Positions 39,376 to 49,049 of a DNA stretch of 64,000 nt are shown here, piece after piece. Position numbers and translations under genes: made by a program. The stretch comes from Aeromonas dhakensis (lineage in GTDB: Bacteria; Pseudomonadota; Gammaproteobacteria; Enterobacterales; Aeromonadaceae). Under the pieces are notes generated by a model. That model was not told where the DNA came from and made no database searches. It saw only the letters and a list, made by a program, of their open reading frames with translations. Where the stretch lies: assembly GCF_000820305.1 (NCBI RefSeq), contig NZ_CDBH01000021.1:62001-126000 (forward strand). The letters run 5' to 3'. The number at the start of each line of letters is the position of its first letter. Position 1 is the first letter of the stretch.

Positions 39376-40236
39376 TTACAGCTGCTCGATGCCGACGATG
39401 TGCCAGGGTGCATTGTCCTTGGCCAGGTTGCGCTCGAGGTGCCACACCTCCTTGATGTCCTCCTCTACCTGCTCCTGGCGATCCATGTAGCGGCCGCTGA
39501 AGCGCACGCTCACCTGGGCCCAGTCGCTGCCGTAGTCGGCGCGCACCAGCTGGGTATCCACATACATCACCTCGGTGTGCTGCTCACCGGTCAGCTCGGC
39601 GCGGTCGGCCTTGAGCTGCTCGAACAGCTCGGGGCTGACGTATTCGCGGATCTTCTCCAGATCGTTCTTGTTCCAGGCTTCCTGCAGGGTGCGGTAGTGA
39701 TCGCGGGCACCGGCCAGGAAACCGTTCATGTCAAAACCTGGCGGCAGGCGGAACGGCACGTCGCTGTCGGCGAAACCGGTGGCCTGCGGGGCGCTGTGGT
39801 TCTGCTCGAACTGCTGGGGAGCCGCACTCTGGGGCGGCTGATAGCCGGCATAGGCCGTCTGTTGCTGCTGCGATGCCGCCATCTTGCCCTTGCGCAGGGT
39901 GCGGAACAGGAATACGCCGCCCAGTGCCAGCAGGGCGATCAGCAGGAAGTCCATCCCTTGCAGGCCTTCGAAGGCACCGCTGCCCAGCAGGTAGGCGAAC
40001 AGGCCGCCGGCCAGCAGACCACCCAGCAGACCACCCATCATGCCGCTCTTTTTCGGCGGGGTCTGGGCGCCCACGGTGGGGTTCTTGGTGTCGACCGGCT
40101 TGGCGGCGGGCTGGGCCGGCGCCGTCTTGTAGCTCTTGCCGAAGGATTTGCCGCCGCCAAACTTCTTGGCTTCGGCGTGAGGTGCCCCCAGGCCAATGGC
40201 CAGGATCACGGCAAACAGGGTCAGCATCTTTTTCAT
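39376..40236 (-). CDS. Tim44-like domain membrane protein
   Basis: A 286-residue protein. The ATG at 40236 begins MKKMLTLFAVILAIGLGAPH, a signal or anchor segment, followed by KKFGGGKSFGKSY and a Pro/Ala-rich stretch. A glycine-rich helix pair (about 72-105, GGLLGGLLAGGLFAYLLGSG) and another hydrophobic helix precede the C-terminal Tim44/MBA1-type domain (about 165-285, HYRTLQEAWNKNDLEKIREYVSPELFEQL). The Tim44-like domain can bind membranes or proteins. Bacterial members have no settled role. A longer N-terminal extension in the same frame lacks support. Confidence 0.83.
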   Translation of the reverse strand: MKKMLTLFAVILAIGLGAPHAEAKKFGGGKSFGKSYKTAPAQPAAKPVDTKNPTVGAQTPPKKSGMMGGLLGGLLAGGLFAYLLGSGAFEGLQGMDFLLIALLALGGVFLFRTLRKGKMAASQQQQTAYAGYQPPQSAAPQQFEQNHSAPQATGFADSDVPFRLPPGFDMNGFLAGARDHYRTLQEAWNKNDLEKIREYVSPELFEQLKADRAELTGEQHTEVMYVDTQLVRADYGSDWAQVSVRFSGRYMDRQEQVEEDIKEVWHLERNLAKDNAPWHIVGIEQL

Positions 40237-40421
40237 TTTGACTCTTTTCACTCTCGTCTGTGGGTGGGGCATGCTCTGCTTTGGCAAGCTCAGCGAGGCG
40301 CATGGCAGGCTGCATGTCCCTAAATGTGTCGCAGCTTGGGCCGATATGTACCATGATTGGCATGAATTATTCATGAACGAAGAACCACGTCGTGTGGGTG
40401 TCAATGGCAGGAGTGTGTCCC

Positions 40422-40523
40422 ATGAAAAACAGACGGTTGAGCCGCAAGGAGCGCAAACTGCGCAGCAAAACCAGACAGAGCAAGGGTGAACTGACCCTGG
40501 TCTGGCCCTTTATCGTGGTTTGA
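40422..40523 (+). CDS. Candidate 33-residue basic small protein
   Basis: A short ORF in the 440-base gap between the Tim44-like gene and dnaB. The ATG is preceded by AGGAG at a proper distance. The product begins MKNRRLSRKERKLRSKTRQS, with eleven Lys/Arg in the first 21 residues, and ends in a hydrophobic tail (LTLVWPFIVV). I recognise no family. It could be a real membrane- or nucleic-acid-associated small protein, or a leader peptide for dnaB. Support is limited to the ribosome-binding site and composition. Confidence 0.45.
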   Translation: MKNRRLSRKERKLRSKTRQSKGELTLVWPFIVV

Positions 40524-40681
40524 GCCCCGTTTTGCGCGGCAACGGAGATCAGGAGGCGATGGCAGCAACCAACAGGAGGGCGGTTGGGCCACAGAGAAGT
40601 GAATAGCGCGTATTTGCGCTCGCGATGGCGGGGTTTCTTTTGTAAAATTCCCGTCCCCTTCCCGCTGCGGTTTTTATGTGT

Positions 40682-42076
40682 ATGGCAGAGCAAGTGACGG
40701 CGAAAAAAGACGCCAAGACACAACAGCTGAAAGTACCTCCCCACTCTTTTGAGGCCGAACAGTCCGTACTGGGCGGCCTGATGCTGGACAACGAGGCCTG
40801 GGATCGGGTCGCCGAACGGGTGATCGACAAGGATTTCTACAGCCGCCCGCACCGCCTGATCTTCCAGGCCATGACCCGCCTCTCCAACGCGGGCAACCCC
40901 ATCGACCTCATCACCCTGCAGGAGGAGCTCGAGCGCTCCGAGCAACTGGAGGAGGCCGGTGGCTTCGCCTATCTGGTGGAGATCGCCAAGAACACCCCGA
41001 GTGCCGCCAACATCAGCGCCTACGCCGAGATAGTGCGTGAGCGGGCGGTGGTGCGGGAGATGATCTCGGTCGCCAACGAGATAGTCGAAGCGGGTTACGA
41101 GCCCCAGGGCCGTACCTCCAACGATCTGCTGGATCTTGCCGAGAGCAAGGTGTTCCAGATCGCCGAGCAGCGCACCAGTGCCAATGAGGGCCCCCAGCCG
41201 CTCAAGCTCATCCTCGAGCAGACCGTCGACAAGATTGAAGAGCTGTTCAAAACCCCCCACAACGGGGTGACCGGCGTCTCGTCCGGCTACAACGACCTGG
41301 ACAAGATGACCGCTGGCCTGCAGCGCTCGGATCTGGTCATCGTCGCGGCCCGTCCCTCCATGGGCAAGACCACCTTTGCCATGAACCTGTGCGAGCACGC
41401 AGCGCTCACCGCCGACAAGCCGGTGCTTATCTTCTCCCTCGAGATGCCCTCCGAGCAGATCATCATGCGTATGCTCGCCTCGGTGGGGCGCATCGACCAG
41501 ACCAAGGTGCGGACCGGTCAGCTCGACGACGAGGATTGGGCCCGGCTCTCCTCCACCATGGGGCTGCTGCTGGAGAAGGGCAAGATGTACATCGACGACT
41601 CCTCCGGCCTGACCCCGACCGAAGTGCGCTCGCGCGCCCGTCGGGTGGCGCGGGACAACGGCGGCATCAGCATGATCATGGTGGACTACCTGCAACTGAT
41701 GCGGGTGCCCAGCCTCTCCGACAACCGTACCCTGGAGATCGGTGAAATCTCCCGCTCCCTCAAGGCGCTGGCGAAAGAGCTGCAGTGCCCGGTAGTGGCG
41801 CTCTCCCAGCTGAACCGAAGCCTGGAACAGCGCGCCGACAAGCGTCCGGTCAACTCGGACCTTCGTGAATCGGGCTCCATCGAGCAGGATGCGGACTTGA
41901 TCATGTTCATCTACCGCGACGAGGTCTATCACGACGACAGCCCCGACAAGGGGATCGCCGAGATCATCATCGGCAAACAGCGTAACGGCCCCATCGGCCG
42001 GGTGCGGCTCACCTTCCAGGGGCAGTTCTCGCGTTTTGACAACTACGCGGGTCCGGCGTTTGATGATGACTACTGA
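40682..42076 (+). CDS. dnaB: Replicative DNA helicase DnaB
   Basis: A 464-residue hexameric helicase. The N-terminal domain begins LKVPPHSFEAEQSVLGGLML; the RecA-type C-terminal domain has Walker A ARPSMGKTTFAMNL, Walker B MIMVDYLQLMR, and the RDRES-like SDLRESGSIEQDADLIMFI near the end. It ends FDNYAGPAFDDDY. An in-frame ATG two codons earlier (40676) is equally possible; no clear ribosome-binding site separates them. A diverged second copy of its last 17 codons lies 59 bases downstream. Confidence 0.97.
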   Translation: MAEQVTAKKDAKTQQLKVPPHSFEAEQSVLGGLMLDNEAWDRVAERVIDKDFYSRPHRLIFQAMTRLSNAGNPIDLITLQEELERSEQLEEAGGFAYLVEIAKNTPSAANISAYAEIVRERAVVREMISVANEIVEAGYEPQGRTSNDLLDLAESKVFQIAEQRTSANEGPQPLKLILEQTVDKIEELFKTPHNGVTGVSSGYNDLDKMTAGLQRSDLVIVAARPSMGKTTFAMNLCEHAALTADKPVLIFSLEMPSEQIIMRMLASVGRIDQTKVRTGQLDDEDWARLSSTMGLLLEKGKMYIDDSSGLTPTEVRSRARRVARDNGGISMIMVDYLQLMRVPSLSDNRTLEIGEISRSLKALAKELQCPVVALSQLNRSLEQRADKRPVNSDLRESGSIEQDADLIMFIYRDEVYHDDSPDKGIAEIIIGKQRNGPIGRVRLTFQGQFSRFDNYAGPAFDDDY

Positions 42077-42115
42077 TCATCAGGTGACCCGCTCTGCGTG
42101 CGTCACCCTGATGAT
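42076..42115. other. Long hairpin directly after dnaB
   Basis: ATCATCAGGTGAC (42076-42088) pairs with GTCACCCTGATGAT (42102-42115), one bulged base. There is no T-run, so termination here is doubtful. It sits between the dnaB stop and the relic dnaB end. Confidence 0.5.
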
Positions 42116-42135
42116 GGTAAAGAGAGTTCCATAAA

Positions 42136-42189
42136 CAGTTTTCCCGGTTCGACAATTCTGCCGGTCCGGCCTTAGACGATGACATTTGA
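42136..42189 (+). pseudogene. Relic of a second dnaB 3' end
   Basis: Translated in one frame this 54-base stretch reads QFSRFDNSAGPALDDDI and stop, against QFSRFDNYAGPAFDDDY and stop at the end of dnaB (42023-42076). The two DNA stretches differ at 14 of 54 positions, and most differences are at third codon positions that keep the amino acid. This pattern means the relic descends from a dnaB gene that diverged under selection, rather than from a recent copy of its neighbour. Upstream the similarity fades quickly (FHKQ against FQGQ). It lies in the 176-base dnaB-alr gap and cannot be expressed as a protein. Confidence 0.75.
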
Positions 42190-42252
42190 GGGCTGACACC
42201 ACCCGGTGCCTGACGCGTTGGCGCGTTATCATGCCCTCGTAAGGGAAAACAG

Positions 42253-43326
42253 ATGAAAGCGGCTATCGCCCAAATCAATACAGCGGCCCTGCGCCACAAC
42301 CTCGCCGTGGTCAAACGCCACGCCCCCCAATGCAAGATCATTGCGGTGGTCAAGGCCAACGCCTATGGCCACGGTTTGCTGCCGGTTGCCCGTACCCTGG
42401 TGGATGCGGACGCCTACGCGGTGGCCCGCATCGAAGAGGCGCTGATGCTGCGCTCCTGCGCCGTGGTCAAGCCCATCGTGCTGCTGGAGGGCTTCTTCAG
42501 CGCCGCCGACCTGCCGGTGCTGGCGGCCAACAACCTGCAGACCGCGGTGCACACCTGGGAGCAGCTCGAAGCGCTGGAGCAGGCCGAGCTGCCTGCCCCC
42601 GTGGTAGCTTGGCTCAAGCTCGACACCGGCATGCACCGGCTCGGGGTACGGGCTGATGAGATGCCTGCCTTTATCGAGCGGCTCGGCAAGTGCAAGAACG
42701 TGGTGCAGCCGTTCAACATCATGACCCACTTCAGCCGCTCCGATGAGCTGGAGCAGCCCACCACCCGCGAGCAGATCGATCTGTTCAGCCAGCTGACCGC
42801 GCCGCTGTTGGGCGAGCGGGCCATGGCCAACTCGGCGGGCATCCTGGCCTGGCCGGATTCCCACTGCGACTGGGTGCGCCCGGGCGTCATTCTCTACGGC
42901 GTATCGCCCTTCCCCAATACGGTGGCGGCGGATTATGACCTGCAGCCGGTGATGACCCTCAAGACACAACTGATTGCGGTGCGGGATCACAAGGCGGGCG
43001 AGCCGGTGGGCTATGGCGCCAACTGGGTGTCGGATCGCGATACCCGGCTCGGGGTCATCGCCATCGGTTACGGCGACGGTTATCCACGGATGGCCCCCAA
43101 CGGCACGCCTGTGCTGGTCAATGGCCGCATCGTACCCCTGGTGGGGCGGGTCTCCATGGACATGACCACGGTGGATCTCGGCCCAGGCGCCACCGACAAG
43201 GCCGGCGACGAGGCGGTGCTGTGGGGCGAGGGGCTGCCGGTGGAGCGGGTGGCCGATCAGATCGGCACCATCCCCTACGAGCTCATCACCAAGCTCACCT
43301 CCCGCGTCTTTATGGAATACGTCTAG
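42253..43326 (+). CDS. alr: Alanine racemase
   Basis: A 357-residue PLP enzyme making D-alanine for peptidoglycan. The Schiff-base lysine is in [11 protein letters not shown] (about residue 34) and the second catalytic base, a tyrosine, is in [10 protein letters not shown] (about 254); IGYGDGYPR and [12 protein letters not shown] are further family motifs. Length equals that of E. coli Alr (359). AAGGGA precedes the ATG. The dnaB-alr order is that of E. coli. Confidence 0.96.
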   Translation: MKAAIAQINTAALRHNLAVVKRHAPQCKIIAVVKANAYGHGLLPVARTLVDADAYAVARIEEALMLRSCAVVKPIVLLEGFFSAADLPVLAANNLQTAVHTWEQLEALEQAELPAPVVAWLKLDTGMHRLGVRADEMPAFIERLGKCKNVVQPFNIMTHFSRSDELEQPTTREQIDLFSQLTAPLLGERAMANSAGILAWPDSHCDWVRPGVILYGVSPFPNTVAADYDLQPVMTLKTQLIAVRDHKAGEPVGYGANWVSDRDTRLGVIAIGYGDGYPRMAPNGTPVLVNGRIVPLVGRVSMDMTTVDLGPGATDKAGDEAVLWGEGLPVERVADQIGTIPYELITKLTSRVFMEYV

Positions 43327-43347
43327 CTGCCGTGAGCGCCAAACGTG

Positions 43348-43377
43348 AAAAAGCCCCGCATGCGGGGCTTTTTTTAT
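43348..43377. terminator. Terminator between alr and yfhL
   Basis: AAAAAGCCCCGCATGCGGGGCTTTTTTT, T-runs on both strands between converging genes. Confidence 0.9.
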
Positions 43378-43404
43378 GATGTTGTTGCGACCTGCAGCTT
43401 CTTC

Positions 43405-45019
<1,615 letters not shown>

Positions 45020-45238
45020 GTCGGACTCTTATGTCTGATTGCAAATCAGGACGGCGCCACCTGATGGCGTCGTATGGGTTGAGCTGCGCCGGGAGTGGAG
45101 ACTCACACCGCACACCCGGTCACGGCATACCCGGCATCGGCCGGATAAACGGGGTGCGAGATTGTACTCGCCCTCACCGCATCATGCAATTTGGCAGGGA
45201 ATCATCCCCGGCGCGAGTCGACGGGTAAAATGGGCCGC

Positions 45239-45949
45239 TCAGGCCCAGCGGGAGAGGGGGGAAGGCATGGCGTAGGCGTAGCCCTGCTGATAGTCGCAGC
45301 CGAGCCGGTTGGCTGTCTCGATGTGCTGCAGGGTTTCGACCCCTTCGCACACCACCTTGATGCCAAGCCGCTGCAGGTACTCCACCAGACCGGTCAGCAT
45401 GCGCAGGGCATGGGGTGTCTTGCTGGCTTGCAGCAGCAGGGAGCGATCCAGCTTGATGATCTCGTAGGGTAGCGCCATCACTCGCTGGAAGTTGCAGGCT
45501 TGGGTGCCAAAATCGTCGTAGGCGATGTGGGCACCGTGCTCGCGCAGCACCTCGATCAGCGCCCGATGCGGAGGGTGCAGTGGGGCGTGCTCCAGCACCT
45601 CGAACCAGATCTCGATCCCCAGCTTGCGCGCCTGCATCAGCACCAGCAGCAACAGGTTCTGATAGGTGGGGCTGCTCAGGGTCGGGTTGAGGTTGATGGA
45701 GAGCAGATAGGAGCCCACCTTTGCCAGGGTCGGTAGATCTCGCATGACGGCTCTGAGCATGACGATGTCCAGATGCAATGTCTGCTCCTCACTGAGAGAG
45801 GTAAAGTCGATGCCCTGATAGCTCAGCAGCGCCGGATCCCAGCGTCTGGCCAGCACCTCATAACCCTTGACCTGATGGTCCCGCCCTATGATCGGCTGAT
45901 AGAAGGGCACAGCAAGCTCGGCCACCGGGATGCTTGCCATGTCACTCAT
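45239..45949 (-). CDS. Compact EAL-domain protein, probable c-di-GMP phosphodiesterase
   Basis: A 236-residue stand-alone EAL domain with no sensor or membrane segment. The ATG at 45949 (MSDMASIPVAE) follows AAGAAGAG and is preferred to an upstream in-frame start. Motifs: GYEVLARRW, SINLNP, FEVLEHAP (in place of ELTE), YDDFGTQ, IKLDRSLL, CEGVETLQ and QGYAYAMP. All metal and catalytic positions appear filled, but the sequence is diverged, so activity could be low or regulatory. It is monocistronic, downstream of a 770-base AT-rich gap. Confidence 0.82.
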   Translation of the reverse strand: MSDMASIPVAELAVPFYQPIIGRDHQVKGYEVLARRWDPALLSYQGIDFTSLSEEQTLHLDIVMLRAVMRDLPTLAKVGSYLLSINLNPTLSSPTYQNLLLLVLMQARKLGIEIWFEVLEHAPLHPPHRALIEVLREHGAHIAYDDFGTQACNFQRVMALPYEIIKLDRSLLLQASKTPHALRMLTGLVEYLQRLGIKVVCEGVETLQHIETANRLGCDYQQGYAYAMPSPLSRWA

Positions 45950-46069
45950 TGGGTACTCTTCTTGAAATGCAAACACGGCACTCACCTGTTGACGGATATG
46001 GCCGTGGATAATAGCGGAGGGAGCGCGGAATGTTCTGTAGGAATTCTCTGATAATATGGATGAGTTAGC

Positions 46070-46605
46070 CGGCTGGATATATGGATGTGCCTCGATGAAA
46101 TATATTTTTTATATAAAATCAATACTTCCTGACTGCAGGTAATCATGCAGAAGAGAAGTTAACCGGATGCTGGCATTAAATAACAGCGCCTAAATGTCGG
46201 CTTGAACAAGTATGTCAACGCTGTATGGCAGGTCAGCATGATTTGGTAACAATTGGGCACGCAAACTGGCGGGTGCCAAGGTGTTGGTGAGGGTTGCCAT
46301 TCGTTGGATTACCCGTTAGCTGGCCTGCCTTGGTCACCACCTGAGCAGAGCAAAGTCGGCAGGACTTAGGTGGCGTTCCCTCTGGGGTCATCAACCAGGC
46401 CAGCAGGGGAGGGGCAAATCGAATGTTTATGAGAAACAGACTTGGTGACTGACAAAAAATATTGATGGCGAGTTTTCAATGTATTTTATCAAGGTTGTTT
46501 TCATGGAATCATAGCTTGGCGGGATATTTCGCAGGGATAATGATAGGGGGATTGTGGTGGGAATTGAAGAAATGTACTACCTGGTTGAGAAAATATATCC
46601 AGCCG
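46070..46605. mobile_element. AT-rich segment bounded by 13-bp inverted repeats; possible MITE-like or remnant element
   Basis: CGGCTGGATATAT at 46070-46082 recurs as its exact complement at 46593-46605, enclosing 536 bases that are visibly richer in A and T than the flanking genes. No flanking target duplication is apparent. Inside, two short minus-strand frames are open: 46190-46300 (36 codons, ending LPYSVDILVQADI, vaguely like the end of an MNT-type nucleotidyltransferase segment) and 46233-46391 (52 codons, with KSCRLCSAQ). Neither has a good ribosome-binding site. Around 46335-46373, CCACCTGAG and CTTAGGTGG could pair in RNA. This is the main part of the 767-base gap between the EAL gene and the next gene; the rest shows nothing recognisable. 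Confidence 0.3.
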
Positions 46606-46716
46606 CATGGCCAGCTATAGTGAGTAGCTTGTAGCAAAAGTCTTGGACATAACTTTTAAAATAAACGCCGATATTGAATTCATTTCTGCATGTAACGGTA
46701 TCGCGGGCACTGACTA

Positions 46717-46989
46717 TCAGCGGGCAATGGCCTCAAGCGGCTGCAATGGGGTTTTGCGCTGTTCTGGCTCTATGGCCTGTGCCAGCCAGTCCCAGTCGAG
46801 CAGGGGGGTGTCGGCCTTGAAGCGCTGATAGGCGAGGCCCTTGTCGACCGTCAGGAACAGGGTGGTCGGCAAGCCGATGCGGTTGATATAACGCACCATC
46901 ACCTCACCCCGGTAGCTGGTCAGCCGCTGCTGCAACTGCTGCAGGTTCAATCCTTTCGCCTGCCCTGCTTCATCCCAGATCTCAAACAT
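46717..46989 (-). CDS. Hypothetical protein next to the tRNA-Tyr cluster
   Basis: A 90-residue protein of unknown family. The ATG at 46989 (MFEIWDEAGQAKGLNLQQLQ) has AAGGAC at proper spacing; the frame is open a further 26 codons upstream without support. The sequence has a predicted helix, then GEVMVRYINRIGLPTTLFLTVDKG, suggestive of an alpha/beta sandwich. It is downstream of the tRNA-Tyr terminator on the same strand. Confidence 0.6.
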   Translation of the reverse strand: MFEIWDEAGQAKGLNLQQLQQRLTSYRGEVMVRYINRIGLPTTLFLTVDKGLAYQRFKADTPLLDWDWLAQAIEPEQRKTPLQPLEAIAR

Positions 46990-47089
46990 GGTCATGTCCT
47001 TGAACGATATGGCAATACTGTTTCCAAAAGCGGGCCCACAGGCAATTGTCAGATCTGACAGTGTCAAATGGATAGATGCGTGAAAAGCG

Positions 47090-47116
47090 AAAACCCGGCA
47101 CTAGGCCGGGTTTTCT
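47090..47116 (-). terminator. Terminator of the tRNA-Tyr operon
   Basis: AAAACCCGGC/GCCGGGTTTT with a CTAGT loop on the minus strand, 8 bases after the last tRNA. Confidence 0.85.
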
Positions 47117-47123
47117 TGAATGA

Positions 47124-47208
47124 TGGTGGAGGGAGAAGGATTCGAACCTTCGAAGGCAGAGCCGTCAGATTTACAGTCTGATCCCTTTGGCCGCTCGGGA
47201 ACCCCTCC
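47124..47208 (-). tRNA. tRNA-Tyr (GTA), third in the transcript
   Basis: 85 bases including encoded CCA. Acceptor GGAGGGG pairs with TCCCTCC, the anticodon arm holds CTGTAAATC (anticodon GTA), there is a long variable arm as in bacterial class II tRNA-Tyr, and the T arm contains GGTTCGAATCC. Identical to the two copies upstream. Confidence 0.97.
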
Positions 47209-47239
47209 ACAGGGGTACTACACAAATTGTTCAGGAATA

Positions 47240-47324
47240 TGGTGGAGGGAGAAGGATTCGAACCTTCGAAGGCAGAGCCGTCAGATTTACAGTCTGATCC
47301 CTTTGGCCGCTCGGGAACCCCTCC
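47240..47324 (-). tRNA. tRNA-Tyr (GTA), second in the transcript
   Basis: Identical 85-base copy with encoded CCA, separated by 31 bases from each neighbour. Confidence 0.97.
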
Positions 47325-47355
47325 ACGGGGTATTTTCCTGATTGTTGCACTTGAA

Positions 47356-47440
47356 TGGTGGAGGGAGAAGGATTCGAACCTTCGAAGGCAGAGCCGTCAG
47401 ATTTACAGTCTGATCCCTTTGGCCGCTCGGGAACCCCTCC
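47356..47440 (-). tRNA. tRNA-Tyr (GTA), first in the transcript
   Basis: Identical 85-base copy with encoded CCA, immediately downstream of the promoter at 47456-47483. Confidence 0.97.
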
Positions 47441-47455
47441 CCAAGTGCGAGGCGC

Positions 47456-47483
47456 ATACTATCAGATCTTCGCTCTTTGTGAA
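47456..47483 (-). promoter_or_regulatory. Promoter of the tRNA-Tyr operon
   Basis: TTCACA (47478-47483) and TAGTAT (47456-47461) with 16-base spacing on the minus strand, followed by a GC-rich discriminator GCGCC, typical of stringently controlled stable-RNA promoters. Confidence 0.6.
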
Positions 47484-47770
47484 CCCCTTGCGGGCATATC
47501 TGGCGACAAAAAAGTATCATTCGGTCATTTTTTGATATTTGTCGCTCATTTTTCACGCTTATCAACGACTTCCCTGCTGCTGTCTGGCATTGATCAGGAT
47601 GGTGGCGAGGTGTCGCACCAGCCGGTTGCCATCAGGCAGCGTTTTATACTGAAAAATTCACCTTATTTTGTAAGTGTGATGGCTGACCGCTTCACTGATG
47701 GACATTGCTGCTGCCGCATTTTACTCTCGCCATGTTATTCAACTGTTAACATGGATTGTGGACTTCTCCT
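47484..47770. other. Gap between the tRNA-Tyr promoter and the desulfurase-like gene
   Basis: AT-rich upstream sequence for both directions. No further gene, repeat or structured RNA is apparent. The plus-strand start at 47771 lacks a clear ribosome-binding site. Confidence 0.5.
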
Positions 47771-49003
47771 ATGCAGGCTCTCGATATCGCCGTGTTGCGC
47801 GGCCAGTTCCCCGCTCTCAATCAGCTGGTTGAAGGCAAAACCCCCGTTTTTTTTGACGGCCCCGGCGGGGCCCAGGTGCCACACGCCGTGCTCACGGCCA
47901 TGACAGATTACCTCGGCCGCTTCAACGCCAATCTGGGCGGCCCCTTTTTCTCGGCCAGGGCGACCGAGCAGCAGGCCCTGCGGGCCAGGCTGGCGGTGGC
48001 GGCCTTGCTGGGGGCGGAGCGGGCTGAAGAGATAGTGTTCGGCGCCAACTTCACCACCCTGACCTTTGCGCTGAGTCGTGCCTTGGCCAGAGAGTGGCAG
48101 GCGGGGGACGAGATTATCGTCAGCGCGCTCGATCACTACTCCAACGTCTCCAGCTGGCAGCAAGCGGCAGCGGATCGCGGCGTGGTAGTGCATCAGGCAA
48201 GAGTAGATGTGACGACCGGGGGGTTGGACTATGCGCATCTGTTCAGCCTGCTCGGGCCCAAAACCCGGCTGGTGGCGGTGACGGCGGCCTCCAACACCAC
48301 AGGCACTCTGGTCGATATTCCGCGTATCGCCGATGCGGTGCACGGGGTGGGGGCCCTGCTCTATGTAGATGCGGTGCACTTTGCGCCCCATGAGCGCATC
48401 GACGTGCAGGCCTGGGATTGCGACTTCCTCGGTTGCTCCGCCTACAAGTTTTTCGGCCCGCACCTCGGCATCCTCTTCGGCAAGCATCGCCACCTGGCGC
48501 ATTTCACCCCCTACAAAGTCGAGCCGGCCAAAAATGTGGCGCCCTACAAGTGGGAAACCGGTACCCAGAGCTGGGAGGCGCTGGCCGGAGTAGAAGCGAC
48601 CGTAGAGTATCTGGCCTCCTTGTCCGGGCTGGACGGCACTGAGCATGAGCTGGAAGCTCGCCTCGATCTGGCGTTTGCCCGCAGCCAGGCCCATGAGCGG
48701 CAGCTCAGCGAGCATTTGCTGGCCAGGCTGGTTGAGCGCCCCTGGTTCACCCTGCACGGCATTCAGGGCAGCAAGGGGCGCACTCCTACCTTCGCCCTCA
48801 CTTCAAGCCGGCATAGTCCGGCCGAGATGGCCGAGTTTCTGGGGCAACATCAGGTATGCAGTTGGGCCGGCCACTTCTATGCCTTGGCGCTGGTGGAGCA
48901 GCTGGGGGTGAGCGACGGTGTACTGCGAATAGGCTGCATGCACTACAACACCTCGGCGGAGATTGATCGCCTGTTCGCCCTGCTCGACGATATGCCGCAT
49001 TGA
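47771..49003 (+). CDS. Cysteine desulfurase-like class V aminotransferase
   Basis: A 410-residue PLP enzyme of the SufS/CsdA superfamily (the cysteine-desulfurase-like branch). The PLP lysine is in LGCSAYKFFGPH (about residue 224), the cofactor aspartate in LLYVDAVHFAPH, and a cysteine in GQHQVCSWAGHFY stands near where the SufS catalytic Cys loop is found. Not next to iscU, sufBCD or csdE, so a general role in Fe-S assembly is unlikely; the substrate is unknown. The ATG at 47771 (MQALDIAVLRGQFPAL) is used because it starts the family domain. Confidence 0.82.
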   Translation: MQALDIAVLRGQFPALNQLVEGKTPVFFDGPGGAQVPHAVLTAMTDYLGRFNANLGGPFFSARATEQQALRARLAVAALLGAERAEEIVFGANFTTLTFALSRALAREWQAGDEIIVSALDHYSNVSSWQQAAADRGVVVHQARVDVTTGGLDYAHLFSLLGPKTRLVAVTAASNTTGTLVDIPRIADAVHGVGALLYVDAVHFAPHERIDVQAWDCDFLGCSAYKFFGPHLGILFGKHRHLAHFTPYKVEPAKNVAPYKWETGTQSWEALAGVEATVEYLASLSGLDGTEHELEARLDLAFARSQAHERQLSEHLLARLVERPWFTLHGIQGSKGRTPTFALTSSRHSPAEMAEFLGQHQVCSWAGHFYALALVEQLGVSDGVLRIGCMHYNTSAEIDRLFALLDDMPH

Positions 49004-49008
49004 AACAA

Positions 49009-49036
49009 CACAGCCCGGTCAGGCCGGGCTGTGTCA
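49009..49036. terminator. Terminator between the desulfurase-like gene and cheB
   Basis: ACACAGCCCGG, loop TCAGG, CCGGGCTGTGT. The better T content is on the minus strand (GTTGTTTC), closing the che operon. Confidence 0.75.
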
Positions 49037-49049
49037 CCTCATTTGTCTG

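Noticed and set aside
46190-46430. RNase P, 6S, tmRNA or CsrB-type RNA in the AT-rich gap
   Set aside because: Characteristic cores are missing and GGA motifs are too few and irregular for a CsrA-binding RNA.
47120-47535. Plus-strand frames across the tRNA-Tyr cluster with repeated EGEGFEPSKAEPSD
   Set aside because: The repeat is the complement of three identical tRNA genes, a common false protein prediction.
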